This document shows positions 1-5,825 of a stretch of 7,032 nucleotides of DNA, in pieces. The DNA is from JAADHY01 sp964428935. Its GTDB lineage: Bacteria; Planctomycetota; Planctomycetia; Planctomycetales; Planctomycetaceae. Both the position numbers and the translations under genes were made by a program. The stretch is from NCBI GenBank assembly GCA_964428935.1, contig CAYSAG010000277.1:1-7032 (forward strand). Direction: 5' to 3'. The notes under the pieces are model-generated. The model was not told the origin of the DNA. It ran no database searches and saw nothing but the letters and a program-made list of their open reading frames with translations. Within the stretch, counting starts at the first letter, position 1. Every line of letters starts with the position of its first letter.

Positions 1-3000
1 TGGTTATCGTGGTTTGCCCAAAGAGAGTCTCATGCTCCTCCACGGCGCCGTGTCGACTAACGACCTCCACCGAGGGACCAACAGCGCTGCCTGGCGAACC
101 CTCAGAAAACGCGCTGCTAAACGTCGCGCGGCCCGACGCCGTGGCCAAAACTTCTAGCGTCGCCCATAGCTGGCGAGGCCCCGGCGCTGCTATCGCATCC
201 AGCAACGCGTTCCTGGCGCCTATGTGCTCGGCCAGCCCGCGAGCGTCGTCGAATTCCTTGTCCGCCTTGCTCACCCAACCCGGTCCCAGTGTCATCGACT
301 GAACATCCACGACGTTGCCGCCGGGCGCGTCGTCCCGCGGCCAGATCAGATCCGCGTATAACGTTACTACCCCCCGACGTTCATCGCGATCCGGTGGCCG
401 CACATCCTGCACGTAAACGTCGACATAAAACGTGTCACCGACACTCACTTGGCTCAACGAGTTTCCTGAAGCATCCCGCACGAGCATAGAAACATCTACG
501 ACCGGTGGCTGGCCCCCGGTAATCGCGAGAGTAAGATAAGCGGGATCGCTGGCAGTACCGAACTGGTCGAACGCGACAGCCAGAAGTGTTGCTGTCTCGA
601 AGGGGTAAGCAGCTGTGCTCCACTGACAGCTCCAGCCGTCTGAGCCGTCGCCGTCGCCGTCCAGCAGTTCCTCCGGGGTGCCGATTCCGTCTCCGTTCAG
701 ATCCAGATAGAACCATACCCGGCTGACGGAATCTCCGGCGTCTGGATCGCTAGCGGTGGCCGTCAGCGTCACGACTTCGCCTGGAATCGCCGGCGAGACC
801 GGGCCAGAGGTGAAGCTATCGACCGTGGGCGCGGTGTCGGTCCGCGCAGGGTTCAGAGCCACAGTCAAGGACCGAGCAGTGCTGAGCAGTCCGCTGCTGT
901 CCCGCGCCGTCACCAGGAACGTGACGGGTCCTGAGTGCATGGTTTTTGTGTCCACCTGCACTTGCCAACCGTCTGTGCTATCCGAGTCGGTGGCGAGCAG
1001 CTCGTCAGCTTCGCCAATGCCATTGGCGTTGATATCTTCGTAAAAATAGAGTTTGGCCACGGAGTCGTGCCCGTCGGGATCGCTCACCATAGCTGTTAAC
1101 GTGACCATGCGACCGACAGTAGCCCAGGAAGCGGGATCGGACGTGAAGGCATCGACCGTCGGCGGATGGGCGGTTGGCGAGCCGCTGAGTGTCGCTGTCG
1201 GCGGCTCTTCAACGTGCTTCGGTGCAGCTATGCTTGCCGCCACAGGCAATAGAGTAACCTCACCCTCCACGTCCTGCTCGGTATCCACTTGAGCCATCCG
1301 CCTGTCGCCACTGTCCACGTCAGTTACAGCGACCTCACGCACCGCACGGACGCCGCCACCATTCATCGCTCCATGGAACCTGACTTTGCTGCCAGAACCC
1401 CCGGGATAGCGATCGGACGCCACCAGAGCCAAAGGAGAGGTGCTCTCCCGTGTCGCGGCGGGCGAGGCCAAGCTGTACCCGACCGCGCCGCCCACGGCAC
1501 CGGAGCCGATATTGACCGACGCAGACTCCGGTCCGGCCAGCACGCGTCGCTCACCTCCGTCGGCCTGGTGTCCTGTCAATGGCGGAACCGTCACTGCGCT
1601 CTCCGATGCGTCCGGCGCGGTGTAGCGATCAGCCGCGCTGACATCCACTTGATAACCAAGGTCGGCTAAAGAAGCCGCTGTGATGCGGCTCAAAGGCATG
1701 ACGATCCCGGCGGCTTCCGCATAGCCGGTCATCAACTCGTTGTCGAGCAGCGATTCCCGCCAGTGCGACAACCGGGTGCCTGCTCGCCCACCCGCCTCGA
1801 CCGGCACACCCGTCTCCGCGGCGCCAAATATCGCGCTGTATTCCCTGGTGCCGTCTGCGCCCATGAAGCGCGGATCACTCGTGCCAACACCCCTCATCAG
1901 GTTCAGGTCATCCCAGATTACCCCTATGCCGAGAATATGACCGATCTCATGCAAGACCACAGACTCGATAGTTCCGTCATTTTCCATACGCAGCAGATCG
2001 GCCGTGTCGAACTGCATGAAGCCGCGGTATGGCAGGAGGCTGTTGCTCCGAAGGTGCGTCGCGGCCGCTTGTCCCAGGGTGCCACCAGGCCCATCGATCG
2101 GAATAGCGCTGGCGTGAACAAGCAGATCATCGACGGTTTGTCCCTGGTACATCGCGTCCGGCAGATCTCCCGTTACGATTTCTTCCCACCGTGCAGCGGC
2201 CTCGCGGAAGGCAGCTTCCTGACTTTGTGTGAACCCGCTCAGCACCAGGTCTATGTCATACGCGCGGGGGTTGACCTCAATCTCTGTTAAGTACAGCGCA
2301 TAGTCGCCCGTGCTGCTGGGGACATCGTGGCTGCCATCATTGGGGTCGTATGCGTTGTTGCGGTATCCAGAGACACCAACGTAGTAAGTTCCTGCCCGAC
2401 TGAATGTGTACTCGAGATACGACTCGAAACTGAGCGCCTCACCAGGTCCCGCTCCGTCGTCGTTGTAAGCCAATTCGTTGCCGTCGGCATCAAACAACCG
2501 AATCCAAGAGTCAAGCCGTCCTCCCACCGGCCGGTCAATATCAAACCCTATCCGTTCACCTGCCGACACCGTGAACGCGTACATGTCGACATCGCCCGCC
2601 TCCGGCATACCACTGCTGGCGATCGTCCCCGTCACGCTCTCCCCCACACCGATCGCAATCCCCTCGCTGATCTGATCGTCCGCGTCAGCGCTTCCAATCT
2701 CGACCAACCGCAAGATGTATCCCCCTTCGCTGCCGGAGCGGTCACCCGCCCCACTGACGGCACTGTAATTGCTGTTCCGATATCCCGACACCCCCAGGTA
2801 GTACGTTCCAGCCTCCTCGAAAGTGTATTGCAAATAGGACTCGAAACTCGCTCCCTCGCCAGGCGCGCTCGCGTCGTCGTTGTAAGCCAATTCGTTGCCG
2901 TCGGCATCAAACAACCGAATCCAAGAGTCAAGCCGTCCTCCCACCGGCCGGTCAATATCAAACCCTATCCGTTCACCTGCCGACACCGTGAACGCGTACA

Positions 3001-4141
3001 TGTCGACATCGCCCGCCTCCGGCATACCACTGCTGGCGATCGTCCCCGTCACGCTCTCCCCCACACCGATCGCAATCCCCTCGCTGATCTGATCGTCCAT
3101 GTCGGCGCTTCGAGTGGGCGGATCGTCGTCGAGCGCGTGACCGGCATTGAGATGTGCGCCTGAAGGGGGAACGTCGATATAGTCTACGGTTGCTGGCACT
3201 CTGTTTGGATTCGTTCGCCCATTGTCGGCCGCTGACATGCTGCTCCGCAACGGCGTGATCAAGTCCGACGAGCGGTACGCGAAAAGGTCCGGCTCGCCCG
3301 CTGCGTGGCTGAAGTTGCTTGTAACATCGGGCGCAGCTTCTTCCGTTGCGGTGGTAATGAACCTGAACCAGTCGTCCGATCTTGCAACTGGAGCCGTCTC
3401 TGCCCGCTGCAGCCGTAGCGCCCCAGAATCGTGGGCTTGTGAAGAGATCTGGTTAGGTTCGAAGGGATCCTCACCCGGGAGACTCGTTTGACCGGTAACA
3501 AGGAGATCATCCGAGCACAAGCCGGCGTTTGAGTCGGACCGGCCGGAAGCGGACTCAAGGCCGGACGTGCGGACGGCGCCAACGCAGTCGCCTGACCATG
3601 CGACGGTCTCGCTTGAGAAAGTGACACGGCTATTTCGACCCCGTTGGGTTCCGGCGTACATGTCTATTCCTGGCTCCCCGCCGGTTTCCTCGATCATGGG
3701 AACAGCCCTGCGCCAGAATTTCAGTTGCGCGCCAGTCACGCGGGGCCAGTCTGCCGAATGTCCCACATGAGCGTCGACGTGCTGCTGGTAAGTCCGGTGC
3801 AGATCGGACGTGCTTTGCCCAACGTCGGGAAGGTCTCCATTTGTCCCACCTCTGCGTGCGCTCGGCTCCCCTGACCAAAAGGCTGAGTCATCGCGGTTGG
3901 GCTCACCACCGCTCGCGTTGGCGCCGCCGACCTGCCATGAGCCGGCGGGCGCGCCATCGACCCTGCCGGTCAGAAGTGCCACGTGGGAAAGAAGCGTCCG
4001 GTCTTCCAGACGTTCCGTCGGACCCCAGAATCCACCAGCTGCAAGCTCCGCAGGGGTCGCTCGCCGGAGCGGACGGCACCATCGTCGCCGTGAACGTCCC
4101 CAATAAGTCCGCAAGTTCCTGAGCCAATTGATGAGCAGCAT
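1..4141 (-). CDS. Large multidomain surface metalloprotease (LEPR-XLL, PPC repeats, leishmanolysin-like M8, Ig-like, cohesin-like), C-terminus outside window
   Basis: The frame is open for 1380 codons and continues past base 1. The start is ATG at 4141, with GGAGG seven bases upstream and a stop at 4196-4198. The N-terminus is basic (R16-R27), followed by LEDRTLLS at 45-52, a variant of the planctomycete LEPR-XLL motif. Residues 53-347 have no recognised domain. PPC-like repeats lie at 349-487 and 488-626. The catalytic domain spans about 622-835, with HEIGH at 731-735, a probable third zinc ligand H793 in SHW, and a Met-turn candidate M804 in ELMTGY; this spacing fits leishmanolysin (M8) better than matrixins. 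A linker (836-992) leads to Ig-like repeats at 993-1104 and 1105-1211, each with an EF-type loop, then a cohesin-like domain from 1212. I infer a secreted or wall-associated zinc protease; its substrate is unknown. It appears monocistronic at its 5' end. The domain names are by eye; the zinc-protease call is the firmest. Confidence 0.9.
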   Translation of the reverse strand, partial: MLLINWLRNLRTYWGRSRRRWCRPLRRATPAELAAGGFWGPTERLEDRTLLSHVALLTGRVDGAPAGSWQVGGANASGGEPNRDDSAFWSGEPSARRGGTNGDLPDVGQSTSDLHRTYQQHVDAHVGHSADWPRVTGAQLKFWRRAVPMIEETGGEPGIDMYAGTQRGRNSRVTFSSETVAWSGDCVGAVRTSGLESASGRSDSNAGLCSDDLLVTGQTSLPGEDPFEPNQISSQAHDSGALRLQRAETAPVARSDDWFRFITTATEEAAPDVTSNFSHAAGEPDLFAYRSSDLITPLRSSMSAADNGRTNPNRVPATVDYIDVPPSGAHLNAGHALDDDPPTRSADMDDQISEGIAIGVGESVTGTIASSGMPEAGDVDMYAFTVSAGERIGFDIDRPVGGRLDSWIRLFDADGNELAYNDDASAPGEGASFESYLQYTFEEAGTYYLGVSGYRNSNYSAVSGAGDRSGSEGGYILRLVEIGSADADDQISEGIAIGVGESVTGTIASSGMPEAGDVDMYAFTVSAGERIGFDIDRPVGGRLDSWIRLFDADGNELAYNDDGAGPGEALSFESYLEYTFSRAGTYYVGVSGYRNNAYDPNDGSHDVPSSTGDYALYLTEIEVNPRAYDIDLVLSGFTQSQEAAFREAAARWEEIVTGDLPDAMYQGQTVDDLLVHASAIPIDGPGGTLGQAAATHLRSNSLLPYRGFMQFDTADLLRMENDGTIESVVLHEIGHILGIGVIWDDLNLMRGVGTSDPRFMGADGTREYSAIFGAAETGVPVEAGGRAGTRLSHWRESLLDNELMTGYAEAAGIVMPLSRITAASLADLGYQVDVSAADRYTAPDASESAVTVPPLTGHQADGGERRVLAGPESASVNIGSGAVGGAVGYSLASPAATRESTSPLALVASDRYPGGSGSKVRFHGAMNGGGVRAVREVAVTDVDSGDRRMAQVDTEQDVEGEVTLLPVAASIAAPKHVEEPPTATLSGSPTAHPPTVDAFTSDPASWATVGRMVTLTAMVSDPDGHDSVAKLYFYEDINANGIGEADELLATDSDSTDGWQVQVDTKTMHSGPVTFLVTARDSSGLLSTARSLTVALNPARTDTAPTVDSFTSGPVSPAIPGEVVTLTATASDPDAGDSVSRVWFYLDLNGDGIGTPEELLDGDGDGSDGWSCQWSTAAYPFETATLLAVAFDQFGTASDPAYLTLAITGGQPPVVDVSMLVRDASGNSLSQVSVGDTFYVDVYVQDVRPPDRDERRGVVTLYADLIWPRDDAPGGNVVDVQSMTLGPGWVSKADKEFDDARGLAEHIGARNALLDAIAAPGPRQLWATLEVLATASGRATFSSAFSEGSPGSAVGPSVEVVSRHGAVEEHETLFGQTTIT
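1937..1951 (-). other. Zinc-binding and catalytic HEIGH motif of the protease
   Basis: Codons 731-735 read HEIGH inside VVLHEIGHILGIG. H731 and H735 should bind zinc and E732 should be the catalytic base. The third histidine is probably H793 (base 1765), in SHW, 58 residues on, followed by ELMTGY. A long insertion between HExxH and the third histidine is characteristic of M8 peptidases. All expected key residues are present, so the enzyme is probably active. Confidence 0.85.
2455..2681 (-). repeat. 227-bp perfect direct repeat, copy 2 in reading order (PPC-like module)
   Basis: This is the second copy, encoding residues 488-562, directly before the zinc protease domain. All 227 bases match copy 1, including synonymous sites, while the following 60 or so codons of the two modules differ at many positions. 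Identity begins and ends sharply, just after base 2454 and before base 2682. Confidence 0.9.
2872..3098 (-). repeat. 227-bp perfect direct repeat, copy 1 in reading order (PPC-like module)
   Basis: This segment is identical base for base to 2455-2681, 417 bp (139 codons) away. It encodes residues 349-423: the DDQISEG start, the SVTGTI and DVDMYAF strands, and the RLDSWIRLFDADGNELAYNDD strand. The rest of the module (424-487) keeps FESYL, YTF, AGTYY and GVSGYRN but has diverged from the second copy. This matches a bacterial pre-peptidase C-terminal (PPC or DVUA0089-like) beta-sandwich, usually a binding or processing module flanking secreted peptidases. Confidence 0.9.
3986..4009 (-). other. 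LEPR-XLL-type motif (LEDRTLLS) near the protease N-terminus
   Basis: Residues 45-52 read LEDRTLLS, preceded by an arginine-rich stretch. In planctomycetes a short E-x-LEPR-x-LLS motif of this kind sits about 20-60 residues from the N-terminus of very large surface proteins. Here the proline is replaced by aspartate. Its role in sorting or export is not established, so it is useful mainly as a lineage and surface-protein marker. Confidence 0.7.
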
Positions 4142-4148
4142 GCCAAAG

Positions 4149-4153
4149 CCTCC
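4149..4153 (-). promoter_or_regulatory. Shine-Dalgarno site of the metalloprotease gene
   Basis: The minus strand reads GGAGG here, seven bases before the ATG at 4141. It decides the start: this is the only ATG between the upstream in-frame stop (4196-4198) and the basic, LEPR-type N-terminus. Confidence 0.75.
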
Positions 4154-4419
4154 ATGAGCGCGTTCGGAAGGCGAGAAGCCGAAAAGACGGAAGGTTCAGC
4201 AGGCGAAAGAAACGATGGGAGGCAACGTCTGGGGGCAGTTGCGAGCGGGGCGCCAAGCAGCGGTCCGACGCGGTCGCCAGCTCACCTCAACGCAATCTTC
4301 TGGGTTCTCCGCACAAGCGTGCTTGGTGTTGATGAAAGAACAGATTGTGATCCGATCCTGAGCTGTCCTGGTTGGTGACCAGAAGCTGAAAGCAGGAAAG
4401 CCAGCATCTGCGTAGACCG

Positions 4420-4428
4420 ATTGTACCA
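4420..4428 (-). promoter_or_regulatory. Weak extended -10 promoter candidate for the metalloprotease gene
   Basis: The minus strand reads TGGTACAAT, an extended -10 form about 280 bases before the ATG. The only -35-like hexamer nearby (CTGAGA on the minus strand, 4438-4443) gives a 12-base spacer, too short for a sigma-70 promoter. The match could be chance, and planctomycete promoters are poorly described. Confidence 0.2.
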
Positions 4429-4536
4429 CGCATTTGTTCTCAGAGCGACCGAGACGCGGCAACAAAACTCGAAAAACGGGAAGTGAGCTGAACAGCGATG
4501 TCCCAGTAGGAGCCCACATCAGCAATCCCCAGCCAA

Positions 4537-4569
4537 GGGGAAATCTCGGGGAATGGGGCTCGAGTGGGG
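4537..4569 (+). other. Four-run G-quadruplex motif flanked by competing hairpins
   Basis: Four GGGG runs lie at 4537-4540, 4548-4551, 4555-4558 and 4566-4569, with loops of 7, 3 and 7 bases, so the motif meets the usual four-run definition on the plus strand. TCCCC at 4526-4530 can pair with GGGGA at 4537-4541, and GGGGA at 4566-4570 can pair with TCCCC at 4575-4579. Hairpins at both ends would therefore compete with a quadruplex. It lies upstream of the protease gene on the template side and 19 bases left of the IS remnant. Confidence 0.6.
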
Positions 4570-4587
4570 AGCAGTCCCCGTAAGGCG

Positions 4588-4599
4588 GACTAAGTGCGG
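4588..4599 (+). repeat. Left terminal inverted repeat of the IS remnant
   Basis: GACTAAGTGCGG pairs with the right end at 11 of 12 positions; the mismatch is at the fourth base. The ORF's GTG start lies inside this repeat, right after an in-frame TAA (4591-4593). Confidence 0.55.
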
Positions 4600-4887
4600 G
4601 CGCGCCGCTCTTCGTTGTCGCGTTTAACCGCTCAACCGCGCGTCCGCCGGGACCTTTCGACCAACGGACTGATGCGCTGTGTCCGACAGGCTCTGGCCCA
4701 GGTCCAGCAGTTGTGTTGTCCGCTGTTTCAAGCGACGTGGAGGAAGGTGGGGAGCAAGCGGTTGTTGTGGGAGCGGCTGCGGTCGCACTTCTGGCACTTC
4801 ACGTTCCAGTCGATGCATCATTTGTATGAGGCGATCTTGTACGACCCGGGCAAACAGGTTCCGCTGCCCGAGCTGGACACGTCGTGA
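4594..4887 (+). pseudogene. Transposase remnant: N- and C-terminal ends joined in frame, DDE core missing
   Basis: The frame runs from GTG to TGA and gives 97 residues. Residues 20-35 (DLSTNGLMRCVRQALA) resemble the start of IS4-like planctomycete transposases. From about residue 36, QVQQLCCPLFQ, then GSKRLLWERLRSHFW and SMHHLYEAILY resemble the extreme C-terminus of the same enzymes, where a hydrophobic-QQ-CCPLF segment follows the last catalytic glutamate. The 300 or so residues with the DDE triad are absent. The join is in frame, close to the alanine-glutamine-valine stretch at 35-37, so short shared sequence may have guided the deletion. The product cannot catalyse transposition; a short DNA-binding or inhibitory peptide is conceivable but unsupported. 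The family is assigned from memory of similar proteins. Confidence 0.55.
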
Positions 4888-4968
4888 GCGGGCCCGTTCG
4901 GGCGGACGGCCTTCGTGCTGCGGACGGTCTTCGTACTTTCTCGCTCACCCGGCGTCCGGTGGGAATAT

Positions 4969-4980
4969 CCGCACTTTGTC
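4969..4980 (-). repeat. Right terminal inverted repeat of the IS remnant
   Basis: Read on the minus strand this is GACAAAGTGCGG, matching the left end except at the fourth base. It lies about 80 bases after the transposase stop codon, a normal distance for an IS right end. Confidence 0.55.
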
Positions 4981-5318
4981 AAGGTGGCAGCCGCTTCCAG
5001 CGCTTCCGAATGCGGCAGGATACCGCATCCACGCCCTCACCGACGTCTCGGCGTGGAGTGGAAAGGTGAGAGGCCGAGGCGCCGGCGAGACGAACAGGAC
5101 TCGTAAGGCGATCGTCGTCACGTCATTGACAGAAACGAGTGTCGAATGTCGAATACCGCGTGCAACTACATGACGAACCAAAACAAGCCGTTCTCCTGCG
5201 AGAACGGCTTGCACCGAAGTGTCGCTGCCTTCAGCAGCGTGTCGAAGTGGACTCAACCCAGCGCGTCGCAAGGTCACACTTAAAAGATGGGTGTGACATG
5301 CATCATGTGGACAACACT
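4981..5318. other. Intergenic region between the IS remnant and the pilin-like gene
   Basis: No supported gene is seen. The stretch holds the right flank of the IS insertion, a small inverted repeat (ATGCGG at 5010-5015 with CCGCAT at 5023-5028), and the terminator and 3' untranslated region of the pilin-like gene. Open frames here are Arg-rich and look like chance frames. Confidence 0.55.
5184..5211 (-). terminator. Rho-independent terminator downstream of the pilin-like gene
   Basis: A perfect 12-bp stem (5184-5195 with 5200-5211) closes a 4-base loop. On the minus strand the stem is followed directly by TTTT and then GG (5183 downwards). No T-run follows on the plus strand, so it acts on minus-strand transcription. 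It lies 107 bases after the stop codon of the pilin-like gene and should prevent read-through into the metalloprotease region. Confidence 0.85.
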
Positions 5319-5627
5319 TTAGTACTTCTCGCCGGTGGGCGCGCAGATGATCGCCACCTTTACATCGTCCCCGAGGTCTATCCGATCGTCGAAGCTAAAT
5401 CCCGGGATCTCGATTTGGCACGGCGCGCCTTCCAGCTCGATTGCGGGCACTTTGTAGCTCTGATCCAGAGCACCGATAGCGTCCGCCAGATCCACCATCT
5501 CCTCAACCAGGGCCCTCCGCAGATCGGCCGCGCAAACAGTGACCGAGCAGAGCACCAGAGTAGCGATCACCGTCTCCTCAAGCGAAACAACGAAACCACT
5601 ATCATCGTTGAGCAGCTTGAATAGCAT
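5319..5627 (-). CDS. Small Flp/pilin-like protein with a single membrane segment, planctomycete type
   Basis: This 102-residue protein has a short charged head (M1 to D9) and then SGFVVSLEE leading into a hydrophobic stretch (about V20-A34). Residues 50-58 read AIGALDQSY, close to the AIGALNQSY pattern I recall from short planctomycete proteins with a DESGAVVSAE head. The layout resembles class III prepilins (Flp): cleavage would follow G11, but the conserved glutamate would be at mature position 6 (E17), not the usual 5. The tail is acidic, without a known domain; cysteines are at 27, 32 and near the end (VAIICAP). The ATG at 5627 has AGGAA eight bases upstream. The gene stands alone, with its own terminator. 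It probably sits in the membrane or forms a minor fibre; some homologues may carry unrelated automatic names. Gene call strong, pilin role inferred. Confidence 0.75.
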   Translation of the reverse strand: MLFKLLNDDSGFVVSLEETVIATLVLCSVTVCAADLRRALVEEMVDLADAIGALDQSYKVPAIELEGAPCQIEIPGFSFDDRIDLGDDVKVAIICAPTGEKY

Positions 5628-5635
5628 GGTCTGAG

Positions 5636-5640
5636 TTCCT
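5636..5640 (-). promoter_or_regulatory. Ribosome binding site of the pilin-like gene
   Basis: The minus strand reads AGGAA within AGAAAGGAACTC, eight bases before the ATG at 5627. It supports this start and this strand over the overlapping plus-strand frame at 5139-5624. Confidence 0.7.
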
Positions 5641-5650
5641 TTCTAATCAA

Positions 5651-5688
5651 CGAAAACCCCCGAAAACGGACCCTGTCCCTCGGGGACA
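5651..5688 (-). promoter_or_regulatory. Leader elements just upstream of the pilin-like gene: short direct repeat and hairpin
   Basis: On the plus strand CGAAAAC occurs at 5651-5657 and 5661-5667 (10-base spacing), next to a stem TGTCCC (5674-5679) and GGGACA (5683-5688) with a 3-base loop. All lie within 61 bases of the start codon. GGGACA-type hairpins are common repeats in many genomes, so this may be a dispersed element and not a specific regulator. Confidence 0.3.
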
Positions 5689-5731
5689 TTCCCGGCCGGT
5701 CGGTCCTACCCACTAACGCTCGGATCGGGTG

Positions 5732-5749
5732 TCCCAGTGGCCGCTGGGA
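5732..5749 (-). promoter_or_regulatory. Hairpin in the leader of the pilin-like gene
   Basis: TCCCAG (5732-5737) and CTGGGA (5744-5749) form a perfect 6-bp stem with a 6-base loop, about 105-120 bases before the start codon. Neither strand has a T-run after it, so it is not a simple terminator. Confidence 0.35.
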
Positions 5750-5761
5750 TCTGCCCGTCTT

Positions 5762-5808
5762 CAGGGTAAATGTCCTGGGGCGGTTCCCACCGTTGAACAC
5801 TTACCCTG
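5762..5808 (-). promoter_or_regulatory. Long inverted repeat upstream of the pilin-like gene
   Basis: CAGGGTAAATGT (5762-5773) and ACACTTACCCTG (5797-5808) pair at 11 of 12 positions around a 23-base loop, which holds a smaller TGGG/CCCA pairing. It could be an RNA structure in a long 5' leader or the binding site of a dimeric regulator. It matches no riboswitch I recognise. Confidence 0.4.
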
Positions 5809-5813
5809 ACGCA

Positions 5814-5825
5814 CTCTGTACAGAG
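5814..5825. promoter_or_regulatory. Perfect 12-bp palindrome CTCTGTACAGAG, possible operator
   Basis: CTCTGTACAGAG is a perfect palindrome five bases right of the long inverted repeat and about 187 bases from the pilin-like start. Its size and symmetry suit a dimeric repressor. The family cannot be named from the sequence, and a chance palindrome is possible. Confidence 0.3.

Larger units (their letters stand above)
4142..4587. other. Intergenic region upstream of the metalloprotease gene
   Basis: This 446-base stretch shows no convincing gene. It contains the protease ribosome binding site, a weak -10 candidate and the G-quadruplex motif. Open frames crossing it on either strand (for example 4196-4525 minus) give Cys-, Trp- or Arg-rich products with no recognisable motif or good start site. 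No tRNA or riboswitch consensus was seen. Confidence 0.6.
4588..4980 (+). mobile_element. Internally deleted insertion sequence (393 bp, MITE-like derivative) with terminal inverted repeats
   Basis: The left end GACTAAGTGCGG (4588-4599) and right end CCGCACTTTGTC (4969-4980) are inverted repeats matching at 11 of 12 positions. Directly outside them are AAGGCG (4582-4587) and AAGGTG (4981-4986), a near-perfect 6-bp direct repeat consistent with a target-site duplication plus one mutation. Between them lies an ORF holding only the ends of a DDE transposase. An intact element of this type should carry a transposase of roughly 400 or more codons, so about 1 kb seems to be missing. It cannot move by itself, but with both ends kept it could be mobilised in trans by a full-length relative. 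Confidence 0.6.

Noticed and set aside
2455..3098. CRISPR-like array
   Set aside because: Only two copies, 227 bp each, in frame inside a protein gene; no short regular repeats or spacers.
2327..3163. 278-codon plus-strand open frame with internal repeats
   Set aside because: It is the antisense of the metalloprotease gene; its repeated segments simply mirror the 227-bp repeat, and its product has no recognisable pattern.
3903..4256. Minus-strand open frame of 117 codons over the metalloprotease start
   Set aside because: It overlaps the LEPR-type N-terminus in another frame, is Arg/Trp-rich and has no family resemblance.
4196..4525. Minus-strand open frame of 109 codons upstream of the metalloprotease
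   Set aside because: No clear ribosome binding site or recognised motif, and an unusual Cys/Trp/Arg content; taken as a chance frame.
5139..5624. 161-codon plus-strand open frame
   Set aside because: It is antisense to the pilin-like gene, which has the better start site, a terminator on its own strand and a recognisable protein pattern.
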